The translations under genes were made by a program, and so were the position numbers. 64,000 nucleotides of DNA from Labrenzia sp. 011 (GTDB lineage Bacteria > Pseudomonadota > Alphaproteobacteria > Rhizobiales > Stappiaceae). Shown piece after piece: positions 35,217 through 42,420 of this stretch. Position 1 is the stretch's first letter; each line of letters opens with the position of its first letter. The notes under the pieces were generated by a model. That model ran no database searches. It saw only the letters and a program-made list of their open reading frames with translations, and was not told where the DNA came from. The DNA lies in assembly GCF_003075075.1 (NCBI RefSeq), contig NZ_QCYM01000004.1:124001-188000 (forward strand), written 5' to 3'.

Positions 35217-35935
35217 TCGCCTTGACCGCACAGACTGCCGCCTCGCCCCGGGGCCCATTCGCTTTTCCGCTTGCTGAAGCAATGGTGGTTTGAGTGAGAC
35301 GTGCTGCCTGCTTTTTCAGTCTGGTGCGATGAGCCGCGTGATCGGAGCCTGCCGACTGGAGCGGTCTTCGGAGACACCCAATTGACTCTCTGCGAACGAG
35401 TAGGCCCCGGCTCTGCGCTGCGCTTGGCCGGGGAGTCGCGCTGGGGGAACCTGCGTGACTGATCCGCCATCTGCAGGGGCTCCGTCAGCAGTCGCCTTGA
35501 TCTCAGAATCTGTCGTCTTGCTCCGGAGATTCCCCGGACGCAGCGCAGCGGAGATCCGGGGTCCACTCGCTTTTCCGCTTGCTGAAGCAATGGTGGTTTG
35601 GGCGAGACGTGCTGCAGGATTTTCAGGCTGCGCGGTTTTGCGTGATCGGAGCCTGCCGACTGGAGCGGTCTTCGGGGATGCCCAATTGACTCTCTGCGAA
35701 CGAGTGGACCCCGGCTCTGCGCTGCGCTTGGCCGGGGAGTCACGCTGGGGGAACCTGCGTGACTGATCCGCCATCTGCAGGGGGCTCCGTCAGCGGTGGT
35801 TTTGACCGCACAACCTGCCGTCATGCTCCGGAGATTCCCCGGGCGAGCGGAGCGAGACCCGGGGCCCAATCGCTTTTCCGCTTGCTGAAGCCGTGATGGT
35901 TTGCGCGAGACGTGCTGCAGGGTGCGGGAGCGTTT
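35217..35935. repeat. Tandem mosaic of about 300-bp repeats with inverted GC-rich modules
   Basis: Two full copies and one truncated copy are seen. The anchor TCGCTTTTCCGCTTGCTGAA begins at 35259, 35567 and 35870, giving periods of 308 and 303 bp. The block TGGAGCGGTCTTCGG and the following CTCTGCGAACGAG occur in copies one and two. Within a unit, a GC-rich palindromic module (around 35530-35570) recurs in inverted orientation about 130 bp later (around 35697-35740): GGGGTCCACTCG against CGAGTGGACCCC. Copy 3 keeps only the first module. No transposase or conserved protein is encoded; open frames across it are by-products of GC-rich DNA. The region 35169-35957 holds no supported gene. Confidence 0.85.
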
Positions 35936-35957
35936 CCGGATCCGCCAGTTACCGTTC

Positions 35958-36566
35958 TTAGGAGACCCCGTGCTGAACCGCGAATGGGTCTGACGCGGGA
36001 TCTTCGGTCCAGCTGTATTCGGCGCATCGCGCCAGGTGTCTGGCGGTGTCTTGGTCCAGAAGGCGGGAAATCACCGCCAGACTCATGTCCATGCCTGCGG
36101 ATACGCCGGAGGAGGTGAAGAACTTGCCGTCCTCCACCCAGCGGGCCTTGCCGATCCAGTCCACCTTCGGACCGAACTGGACCGCCCAGTTGAATCTCAT
36201 CTTGTTGGTGGTTGCCTTGCGGCCATCGAGAACGCCGGTGCTGGCCAGAAGGGCGCTGCCGGTGCAAACGCTCATGACGATGCCGGCCTTGCCGCAGGCG
36301 GTCCTGATCCAGTCGTGAACCGCCGTGTTGGCCTTGTCCACCGGGGTGCCCGGCCCTCCGGGCACAAGCAGCAGATCATAGGCGTCACCCTCATCCAGCA
36401 GGCGGTCGACAGCGATTGTCTGGCCGCTCCTGCAGGTGACGGAACCGGCGGTCTCGCCGACCGTGACGATGCTGAACTCCTCAGGCAGCCAGCCGAAAAA
36501 CTCGAGAGGGCCGAACAGGTCCAGTGTCTCGAAACCGGGAAAGATCAGGGCGCCTATGGATTTCAT
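35958..36566 (-). CDS. DJ-1/PfpI-family protein (isonitrile hydratase-like)
   Basis: 202 residues. The N-terminal IGALIFPGFETLDLFGPLEFF and the nucleophile elbow SVCTGSALLASTGVLDGRKATTN (Cys near 103) place it in the DJ-1/PfpI superfamily, close to InhA isonitrile hydratase and the ligand-binding part of GlxA-type AraC regulators. It has no DNA-binding domain. The actual substrate is unknown. ATG at 36566 is preceded by AAAAGGA; the frame extends to 36611 without a better site. It follows the osmC-like gene on the same strand by 151 bp, in which a GC hairpin sits. Confidence 0.85.
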   Translation of the reverse strand: MKSIGALIFPGFETLDLFGPLEFFGWLPEEFSIVTVGETAGSVTCRSGQTIAVDRLLDEGDAYDLLLVPGGPGTPVDKANTAVHDWIRTACGKAGIVMSVCTGSALLASTGVLDGRKATTNKMRFNWAVQFGPKVDWIGKARWVEDGKFFTSSGVSAGMDMSLAVISRLLDQDTARHLARCAEYSWTEDPASDPFAVQHGVS

Positions 36567-36585
36567 GTGATGATCCTTTTCAGAT

Positions 36586-36605
36586 CCGGAAGGGGCGCCT
36601 TCCGG
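36586..36605. terminator. Hairpin between osmC-like and PfpI genes
   Basis: CCGGAAGG-GGCG-CCTTCCGG is a perfect 8-bp stem in the leader of the PfpI gene, 113 bp after the osmC-like stop. No T-tract follows on the minus strand, so termination of the ArsR operon is only one possible role. Confidence 0.35.
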
Positions 36606-36717
36606 GGGCATTCAGGAAACGCCCGTCATCACTGGCAGAACTTCGTGAAGATTTCGGCCTCGCGACAGTCCATGTGGCGCGCCCGCACAGGACATCGCCT
36701 TGTCCCGCGGTCCGCAG

Positions 36718-37131
36718 TCAGGACTTTCGCCGGATGGTTCCGACGAGTTCCGTTGCCTCGGCCAGCGTGTTGGAAATCGTGCCGAACTTGCGCAGGTTCC
36801 TGTGCAGCAGATCGAGCCGCTGGTCGGTCTCGTCCGTATCGACAAGGATCTCATAGTCGATACGGACCATCTTCGGCGGGCTGTCCTGGCGCACCCCATG
36901 CAGGGTGATCGCCATGTCCCGCAGGTCGAATTTCAGCATGGGCGCGACGCGTTCGGCCCCTTTCAGCATGCAGGCAGCCAGACTTGCCAGCAGCATTTCG
37001 GCCGGATTGAAGGCATCGTCGCGGCCGGCCATGTCCGTGTCGAGCACGATGCGGGCCTCCTTGGTGCGGGCTTCGGAGCCGTGGCTGTCGATCCGTCTGG
37101 CGGTCACTTCGTACTCAAGCATCATTCCCAT
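36718..37131 (-). CDS. OsmC-family protein
   Basis: 137 residues. The conserved OsmC/Ohr segment PAEMLLASLAACMLKGAERVAPMLK contains the peroxidatic-type cysteine; the partner cysteine expected earlier in Ohr/OsmC proteins (around residue 50) is not evident, so thiol-dependent peroxidase activity is uncertain. The start overlaps the end of the MBL gene: ATGs lie at 37131, 37125 and 37122. It is the last gene of the arsR-permease-thioredoxin-MBL-osmC operon, which suggests a thiol or sulfur-linked role. Confidence 0.85.
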   Translation of the reverse strand: MGMMLEYEVTARRIDSHGSEARTKEARIVLDTDMAGRDDAFNPAEMLLASLAACMLKGAERVAPMLKFDLRDMAITLHGVRQDSPPKMVRIDYEILVDTDETDQRLDLLHRNLRKFGTISNTLAEATELVGTIRRKS

Positions 37132-38033
37132 TCCATCTGCTGGAAGGCGGTCTGGGCGTTGCGGCCCGCGAGCGCCTCGAATTGTTCCAGATAGGCAAAG
37201 GCCGACTGGTCGACCTGCGGCGCGTCGGTGATGTCGCCACCGGCGTCGATCAGCGCGCCGATCCGCATGCGCAGGTTCATCAGGTAGTCATAGGTGTCGG
37301 CGCGGGCACGGGCCATGGTGGTGGGGCCGCCGTGGCCCGGAACCACATGGGCCGCGCCGGTGGCGGCAACGGCCTCGAAGGCGGCGGGCCATGCGGAGAT
37401 GGAGCTCTGGTCGCCGACCCCGAGAATGCGTTCCACATAGACGATGTCGCCGGTGAAGACCGTGTCGCGGGCGGGCACCCGGACGAAGGCGTCGCCCGGG
37501 GTATGGGCGGGGCCGGGGTGGACGATCTCGAAGGTCAGTCCGCCGAGCTCGAAGGTGTAGGCGTCGGTAAAGGTCACGTCCGCATGGGCCGGTTCCGTCC
37601 CCGCAAGGGCGTCGCCGATGAGCTGCGAGAGTGCGGACAATTGCATGGAGCCGCGGGCCTGCTGGTCCGCAACCGCCGCCTCGGAGGCAATCACGGTGGC
37701 GCCCTGCGCCTGCCAGTAGCCGTTGCCCAGCCAGCGGTGATCCTGCCCGCCGGTGTTGACCACATGGGTCACGGGCCGGTCGGTCACACCGCGGATGGTC
37801 TCATGCAGCGCCTCGGCTCCGCGCCAGGATCCGCCCGGATCGATCAGCACGGCCCCTTCCTCGGTGACGACAAGGCCGAAGGTGGCGTTGTTGGCGAGGT
37901 TTTCGGGGCTGCGCTGGGCCTTTTCGCCGACGATGGCCCACACGTCCTGCGCGACGGGGCGGACGTCGAGGGCCTGCGCCCGGGCGGCGGCCGGCAGGGC
38001 AAGAAACGCCAGCCCGAGCAGCGCGCGGATCAT
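37122..38033 (-). CDS. MBL-fold hydrolase with altered metal site, exported
   Basis: 303 residues from the ATG at 38033, which overlaps the stop of the thioredoxin-like gene (ATGA); ATG at 38045 is an alternative. A signal peptide (LLGLAFLALPAAARAQA) predicts export. The fold is metallo-beta-lactamase, but the HxHxDH motif reads NTGGQDHRWLGN: both first histidines are replaced (Gly and Gln) while Asp-His remains. HPGPAHTPGD, FTGDIVY and VPGHGGP are kept. It resembles the quinoprotein-relay/SoxH-type branch. Metal content is likely altered or lost at site 1. It is coupled to thioredoxin-like and OsmC-family genes. Confidence 0.85.
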   Translation of the reverse strand: MIRALLGLAFLALPAAARAQALDVRPVAQDVWAIVGEKAQRSPENLANNATFGLVVTEEGAVLIDPGGSWRGAEALHETIRGVTDRPVTHVVNTGGQDHRWLGNGYWQAQGATVIASEAAVADQQARGSMQLSALSQLIGDALAGTEPAHADVTFTDAYTFELGGLTFEIVHPGPAHTPGDAFVRVPARDTVFTGDIVYVERILGVGDQSSISAWPAAFEAVAATGAAHVVPGHGGPTTMARARADTYDYLMNLRMRIGALIDAGGDITDAPQVDQSAFAYLEQFEALAGRNAQTAFQQMEWE

Positions 38034-38266
38034 GCCGACAGCCATCCGTCGAGCCTTTCGGCATCGGGCAGGCCGCCCGCGTGGACCAGCTTGCCGTCGA
38101 CGGAAATGCCCGGGGTGGACATGACGCCGGCCATGGCGATGGATTTGGCGTCGGTGACCTTTTCCACCTGGACATCGACGCCGAGTCTTTCGGCGGCGGC
38201 CTTCACCATGGCTTCGGTTTCCGCGCAGCGCTTGCAGCCGGGGCCGTAGATCCTGACGGTTTTCAT
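38030..38266 (-). CDS. Small thioredoxin-like redox protein
   Basis: 78 residues with a CxxC active site near the N-terminus (GPGCKRCAETE), matching the MTH895/redox-active disulfide protein 2 group. It has no signal peptide and would work in the cytoplasm. Such proteins often accompany UPF0718/YraQ permeases and ArsR regulators. Its stop codon overlaps the MBL gene's ATG, and the permease ends 82 bp upstream, so it is the third gene of the operon. A thiol partner for the permease or a reductase step is inferred. Confidence 0.88.
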   Translation of the reverse strand: MKTVRIYGPGCKRCAETEAMVKAAAERLGVDVQVEKVTDAKSIAMAGVMSTPGISVDGKLVHAGGLPDAERLDGWLSA

Positions 38267-38348
38267 GGGTTGGGTCCTTTCACGAACTGACGCGGGCCGG
38301 GACGGCCGCGCGAAGGGAAGGCGAGCTGGAGGGCGTCCGCCCTCACGG

Positions 38349-39407
38349 TCACATGAGGAAGTTGAACAGATAGCCGGTGGCCAGGATGCCCGCCGAGACG
38401 ACGCCGGCGAAGATGGCGATCAGCCGCAGCTTCAGCACCTGCTTGAGGATGATCATTTCCGGCAGGGACAGGGCGATCACCGACATCATGAAGGCCAGCG
38501 TGGTGCCGAGGGCTGCGCCCTTGCCCAGGAAGGCCTCGACGATGGGAATGACACCGGCGGCATTGGTATACATGGGCACACCGATGACCACCGCCGAGGG
38601 AACCGACCACCAGGCGTCGCCGCCCATGACCTTCAGCATGATGGCTTCGGGCACATAGCCGTGGATCGCCGCGCCGATGCCGATGCCGGCCAGCACCCAG
38701 ATCCACACCTTGCCGACGATCTCGCGCACCTGCCCGACGCCGACCTTCAGCCGGTCCACCATGGTCAGGCTGTCCTCGGGAAGATCGCCCGCCGGACCGG
38801 CGGTCAGCTCGCGCACCCAGTCCTGCAGGTAACGCTCCAGCTTCAGCCGGCCGAGCACATAGCCCGCGACAGTGGCGATGGTGAAGCCGAAGACCAGATA
38901 GACCGTGGCGATCTTCCAGCCGACCAGCCCGTAGAGCAGTCCGAGGCCGACCGGGCCGACCATCGGTCCGGCGATCAGGAAGGAGAAGGTGACGCCGAGC
39001 GGAATACCGGCGGAGACGAAGCCGATGAAGAGCGGCACCGAGGAACAGGAGCAGAAGGGCGTCAGCACGCCCAGGAGGGCGGCCAGCGGATAGCCCCAGA
39101 TCTGGCGCTTTCCGGCGAGGATGGCGCGGGTCTTTTCCGGGCTGAACCAGCTGCGCAGCACACCGGTGACAAAGACGATGCCGGTCAGCAGCAGCAGCAC
39201 CTTGGGCACGTCGTAGACGAAAAAGGCGATGGCCTCGCCGGTGTGGCTGTCGCGGGCGACCGGAAACAGGGAGGTCACCCATTCGGAAAAGGGGATCAAC
39301 TGGCCGTAGACCAGCCACCAGAGGATGGCGGCGGCGGCCACGCCGGCATACCAGACCCAGTCGGGTGTTGCGCGCCGCAGGGCGCTGTCGTGCGTTTCGC
39401 TACTCAT
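38349..39407 (-). CDS. UPF0718/YraQ-type permease (ArsP-like)
   Basis: 352 residues with about eight to ten membrane segments. The signature TPFCSCSSVPLFIGFVSAGIPLGVTFSFLIAGPMVGPV is characteristic of the YraQ/ArsP family; ArsP members export trivalent organoarsenicals. The start overlaps the end of the ArsR gene by 4 bases (ATGA), so the two are translationally coupled. The combination with a Cys-containing ArsR supports export of a thiophilic toxic species, but a sulfur compound is an equally open substrate given the thioredoxin, MBL and OsmC partners. Confidence 0.88.
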   Translation of the reverse strand: MSSETHDSALRRATPDWVWYAGVAAAAILWWLVYGQLIPFSEWVTSLFPVARDSHTGEAIAFFVYDVPKVLLLLTGIVFVTGVLRSWFSPEKTRAILAGKRQIWGYPLAALLGVLTPFCSCSSVPLFIGFVSAGIPLGVTFSFLIAGPMVGPVGLGLLYGLVGWKIATVYLVFGFTIATVAGYVLGRLKLERYLQDWVRELTAGPAGDLPEDSLTMVDRLKVGVGQVREIVGKVWIWVLAGIGIGAAIHGYVPEAIMLKVMGGDAWWSVPSAVVIGVPMYTNAAGVIPIVEAFLGKGAALGTTLAFMMSVIALSLPEMIILKQVLKLRLIAIFAGVVSAGILATGYLFNFLM

Positions 39408-39691
39408 GCCATTTCCTGTTCGAGCAGTTTTTCGGCCTTCAGCACGGCGGTGACCACCGCCCTGAAGTCCGGTTCAAGATCGGGATTGCGGCGGAAACGG
39501 ACCCATTGGGCATCGCGCCGGGCGATGACGAGACCGGCCTCTCGCAGCACCTTCATGTGCCGGGACACCCGGCTCTGGCTGGCGTCCAGCCGCTCCATCA
39601 GCTCACAGACACAATGCTCGCCTCCGTCCCAGACGATGGCCAGGGCGGTGCGGCGGGTGGGGTCACAAAGGGCGGTGAGAATGTCCTGCAT
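39404..39691 (-). CDS. ArsR-family metalloregulator
   Basis: 95 residues with a winged helix (LMERLDASQSRVSRHMKVLREAGLV). The helix before it carries CVCEL, the Cys-x-Cys that binds As(III)/Sb(III) in classical ArsR, so derepression by a soft metal or a reactive thiol species is expected. It heads the operon and overlaps the permease gene (ATGA). A perfect inverted repeat TATGCG-N6-CGCATA begins 12 bp upstream of its start, the expected position for autorepression. Confidence 0.93.
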   Translation of the reverse strand: MQDILTALCDPTRRTALAIVWDGGEHCVCELMERLDASQSRVSRHMKVLREAGLVIARRDAQWVRFRRNPDLEPDFRAVVTAVLKAEKLLEQEMA

Positions 39692-39702
39692 GCGATCATG
39701 CT

Positions 39703-39720
39703 TATGCGTTCTGGCGCATA
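39703..39720. promoter_or_regulatory. ArsR operator candidate TATGCG-N6-CGCATA
   Basis: A perfect 6-bp inverted repeat separated by six bases, centred about 20 bp upstream of the arsR-type ATG. Its size and spacing suit a dimeric ArsR/SmtB repressor, which would block transcription of the whole five-gene operon. Confidence 0.65.
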
Positions 39721-39730
39721 TGCGCTTTGA

Positions 39731-40095
39731 TGCATGTCAATTGGGGGCAGAAGGGGCGGGGTCAGTTCCTGCCGGTGTCCCGGCGTTTTGGGAGTGGCGG
39801 CTTTGAGATTTAAGTCGTTTGGTTGTTGCGAGTTTCACGAATGGATGGAATGGGCCGGGAGTGGACTGGCGGATTCCAGCGTTTAGACCAGTGACAGCAG
39901 ACACACGCGATTAGTATGCGTAGGTCGCTTCCGGCCCTGAGCAGGCGCTCGAGTAAAGTGCAGCGAATGACGGCTTGGAGCCCTTTCTCGCTTCTTGTCG
40001 GTTGGATTTCTGCGAGTGCATTGGCCTGTTCCCAGGCCAGCTTTTCTGTTCGGCTGTGCTGTACGATCGGGAGAAGCGGACCTTCGTCCGGGGTG
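39731..40095. other. Gap between the ArsR operon and the accessory block
   Basis: About 365 bp without a supported gene. Both strands have open frames of modest length, but none shows a recognisable motif or a ribosome-binding site. There is no tRNA, integrase remnant or terminal inverted repeat that I can identify. Because the gene content changes character after it, this may be the left boundary of the accessory block. Confidence 0.4.
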
Positions 40096-40123
40096 AGCTG
40101 CGAAGCGTTATTGCTTCGCAGCT
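40096..40123. terminator. Perfect 11-bp hairpin over the end of the MFS gene
   Basis: AGCTGCGAAGC-GTTATT-GCTTCGCAGCT. The MFS stop codon (40108-40110) lies in its loop, so the last four codons are in the stem. No T-tract follows on the minus strand. It may still protect or end the transcript, or be a recombination remnant. Confidence 0.45.
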
Positions 40124-41706
40124 ATGAAGTGTCGAACGCGCGGGGCTGTATTTTCCAAATGCAATCGACGCACAGCCGCGTGGCTGTCGAGATCTGCATT
40201 GCTGACACGCTCATGTTGCGCCAGATGCTCGTTCCAGCTCGGCAGATGGAAAGTCTCGATCCACAACCCCGGCTCCTCCACGCTTTCATGGACATGCCAC
40301 TGCATCGCGCCATTGCGCAGTCTTTCGTGCGCCACAGCATTCAACCTAGCAAGAAACTCGGGCTTGTTCTCTACGGCGATTCGGTACTCCACCATCACCA
40401 TGGCCGGACTGTCCGGTGCCTGGCCCTCCGCGGGAAGCGGCGCCATCGGCCAAGCGGAGGCGGGCGTCAGATCCAGCATCTCACCCTGGCCGAGTTTCAG
40501 GCACCGCGTCGCCAGAAGGCCTAGGGCCAGCCCCGCAGTCGCTAGCAGGAGTGCGGCGCGTACCGACAGTTGAGCCGCGACCTGTCCCCAGACCAGCGAG
40601 CCGAGCGCCATGGCGCCGAAAAAGACCATGAGATAGACCGCCAGCCCACGCGCCCGCACCCAACCGGGCAACGCCGTCTGCGCCGAAACGTTGAAGGATG
40701 TCAGGACAGCGATCCACGACAACCCTCCTAGAAAGGCTGCTGGAAGAAGAAGCGTCGCGGTGCCGGCCAGAGCCATTAGGACCAGCGCGATCCCCGTACC
40801 AACAGTGCCGATCTGCGCCATGGCGTCGGTCGCAGCAAGGTGGTTCAGCCGCGGCAGAAGTAGCGCTCCGGTTACGGCCCCGGCCCCGACGACCCCCATC
40901 AATGCACCATAGAGCGTGGAGCCCCCGCCCTCGACCCCGCGGGCGATCAGCGGCAGCAGCGACCAGTAGGCAGAGGCGAACAGGAAGAACGCCGCTGCTC
41001 GCGCCGCAGTCGCTAGCATGGCGGGGTTGTGTCGCACATGCCGCAGGCCGGTGGCCATGTCCATCAGGATGCTTCCGGTGGGTCTGAGCACGGGTGCTGG
41101 GCCGGGCTTCCACATGCTCAGCGCCCCAAGGATCACGAGAAAGCTGAGCGCGTTGAGCGCGAAGGGGGCCGCCAGCCCGACCGAAGCAATAAGCACCCCG
41201 GCAACCGCCGGACCTATGGCGCGGGCGACATTGATCCCCATGGAATTTAGTGCGATGGCGGGGCGCAACTGCTCCGGTGGCACCAGTTGCGGTACTATGG
41301 CCTGCCAGGCGGGTGCCATGAACGCCGCGCCCGTTCCGATGGCCAGGGTGAAGGCGATCAGCAGGCCCGGGGTCATCTGTTCCCCCCATACCAGGAGCGC
41401 CAGCGTCGTCACCACGCCGAGCAGCAGCAAATTGATGATGATCAGCATACGCCGACGGTCAAACCGGTCCGCCAGAGCCCCGGCCAGCAGCGCGAAGCAG
41501 AACACCGGCAGCGTGGTCGCGGCCTGAACGAGCGTGACGACCGCCGGGCTGGAGTCTAGCGTGGTCATCAGCCAGCCCGCGCCCACGTCGTGCATCCAAG
41601 TGCCGATGTTCGAGATCAGAGTAGCCGTCCAGAGAAGCGCGAAGGCGCGCTCTCCGAACGGGGACCAGGCGCCTGCCTGTGCCGGAGGGTTACCACTGGA
41701 TGACAT
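40108..41706 (-). CDS. MFS_3 'transmembrane secretion effector' transporter with C-terminal domain
   Basis: 532 residues. The first 410 or so form a twelve-helix MFS of the EntS/MFS_3 type (FALLWTATLISNIGTWMHDVGAGWLMT, ADRFDRRRML). The last ~100 residues (from MVMVEYRIAVENKPEFL) look like a soluble alpha/beta domain resembling a ferredoxin-like ABM barrel, as in longer MFS_3 members. The substrate is unknown. The start overlaps the acetyltransferase gene by 17 bp, so the MFS gene ends a DoxX-acetyltransferase-MFS operon. Confidence 0.88.
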   Translation of the reverse strand: MSSSGNPPAQAGAWSPFGERAFALLWTATLISNIGTWMHDVGAGWLMTTLDSSPAVVTLVQAATTLPVFCFALLAGALADRFDRRRMLIIINLLLLGVVTTLALLVWGEQMTPGLLIAFTLAIGTGAAFMAPAWQAIVPQLVPPEQLRPAIALNSMGINVARAIGPAVAGVLIASVGLAAPFALNALSFLVILGALSMWKPGPAPVLRPTGSILMDMATGLRHVRHNPAMLATAARAAAFFLFASAYWSLLPLIARGVEGGGSTLYGALMGVVGAGAVTGALLLPRLNHLAATDAMAQIGTVGTGIALVLMALAGTATLLLPAAFLGGLSWIAVLTSFNVSAQTALPGWVRARGLAVYLMVFFGAMALGSLVWGQVAAQLSVRAALLLATAGLALGLLATRCLKLGQGEMLDLTPASAWPMAPLPAEGQAPDSPAMVMVEYRIAVENKPEFLARLNAVAHERLRNGAMQWHVHESVEEPGLWIETFHLPSWNEHLAQHERVSNADLDSHAAVRRLHLENTAPRVRHFIAAKQ

Positions 41707-41989
41707 CGGCCAGCTCTTCGCGGTGTTTCATGGAATGGGCGCGTACGAAGGGACACAGCGGCACGATGCGCTGACCCCTGGCACGCGCATCCGAGATCAG
41801 ACGCTCGGCGAGCGCCCTGCCGACGCCGGTGCCGCGCATGCTGTCGGGGACATCAGTGTGATCTGCGATGATCAGCGTGTCGGAAACTTTCGAGGTGGTG
41901 AGTTCCGCTTCGCCTGTCTTGCCTTCGACAGTGGCGGCATAGCGGCCTTTGCTGTCGGTCTCGGAATAGGTGATTTCGGGGGATGTCAT
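41690..41989 (-). CDS. GNAT-like small N-acetyltransferase (Acetyltransf_CG type)
   Basis: 99 residues. It matches the short YidJ/Acetyltransf_CG group: GRYAATVEGKTGEAELTT, then DHTDVPDSMRGTGVGRALAERLISDAR with the acetyl-CoA loop RGTGVG, and VPLCPFVRAH near the end. The substrate is unknown. Its ATG at 41989 overlaps the DoxX stop (ATGA). The open frame continues upstream to 42541, but that part lies antiphase to DoxX and has no protein character. Confidence 0.88.
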   Translation of the reverse strand: MTSPEITYSETDSKGRYAATVEGKTGEAELTTSKVSDTLIIADHTDVPDSMRGTGVGRALAERLISDARARGQRIVPLCPFVRAHSMKHREELADVIQW

Positions 41990-42378
41990 AATACAGGATC
42001 CTTGTGGAGTGTGTTGAGGATGGCCGCGGCGATCAGACCGCCGATCAGACCCATGTTGGCCGTGAATGCCGCGAAGTTCGGCAGAAAGGCGTCCTCTGGC
42101 AGAGCCCAGAACGGATGCACTAGGAACGACGCCGCCAGTGAGAAGATCACGAGTGCCGCCGCCCCGAACGGCGCGAATACGCCAAGGATCAGACTGATCG
42201 ACCCGCCAGCCTGCACCAGTACGGTCATCACGGCGACGAAGACCGGCGCTGGCAACCCGATTGCCGCAACTTCGGCTATGGTGCCTTCGAAATCCGCCGC
42301 CTTGACAAGGGCGCTGGCCCAGAAGGGACATGTGATACCCGCGTTGATTGCAGCCACTGCGGCACGGCTTAGATACAT
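41986..42378 (-). CDS. DoxX-family membrane protein
   Basis: 130 residues with four hydrophobic segments and the DoxX pattern (GITCPFWASALVKAADF near the N-terminus, GLPAPVFVAVMTVLVQAGGSISLILG). DoxX-like proteins are small quinone- or thiol-linked membrane components and often appear beside pirin, YcaC-like hydrolases and LysR regulators in redox-stress clusters. It is the first gene of DoxX-acetyltransferase-MFS and lies 42 bp downstream of the amidohydrolase, so it probably belongs to the longer run 46515-40108. Confidence 0.85.
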   Translation of the reverse strand: MYLSRAAVAAINAGITCPFWASALVKAADFEGTIAEVAAIGLPAPVFVAVMTVLVQAGGSISLILGVFAPFGAAALVIFSLAASFLVHPFWALPEDAFLPNFAAFTANMGLIGGLIAAAILNTLHKDPVL

Positions 42379-42420
42379 TTTCCGAACTCCTGGTCGAGGG
42401 CGCCCACTTGGCGCCGGGGG

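Noticed and set aside
34799..35869. Minus-strand open frame across the repeat mosaic and the end of the LLM gene
   Set aside because: It reads the ~300-bp repeats as repeating peptide blocks and the antisense of the LLM gene; no ribosome-binding site or domain.
35217..35935. CRISPR array
   Set aside because: Repeats are about 300 bp apart, long and themselves mosaic; there are no short uniform repeats with unique spacers and no cas genes.
39916..40524. Plus-strand open frame at the left boundary of the accessory block
   Set aside because: Most of it is antisense to the MFS C-terminal domain; the remaining 190 bp shows no motif or ribosome-binding site.
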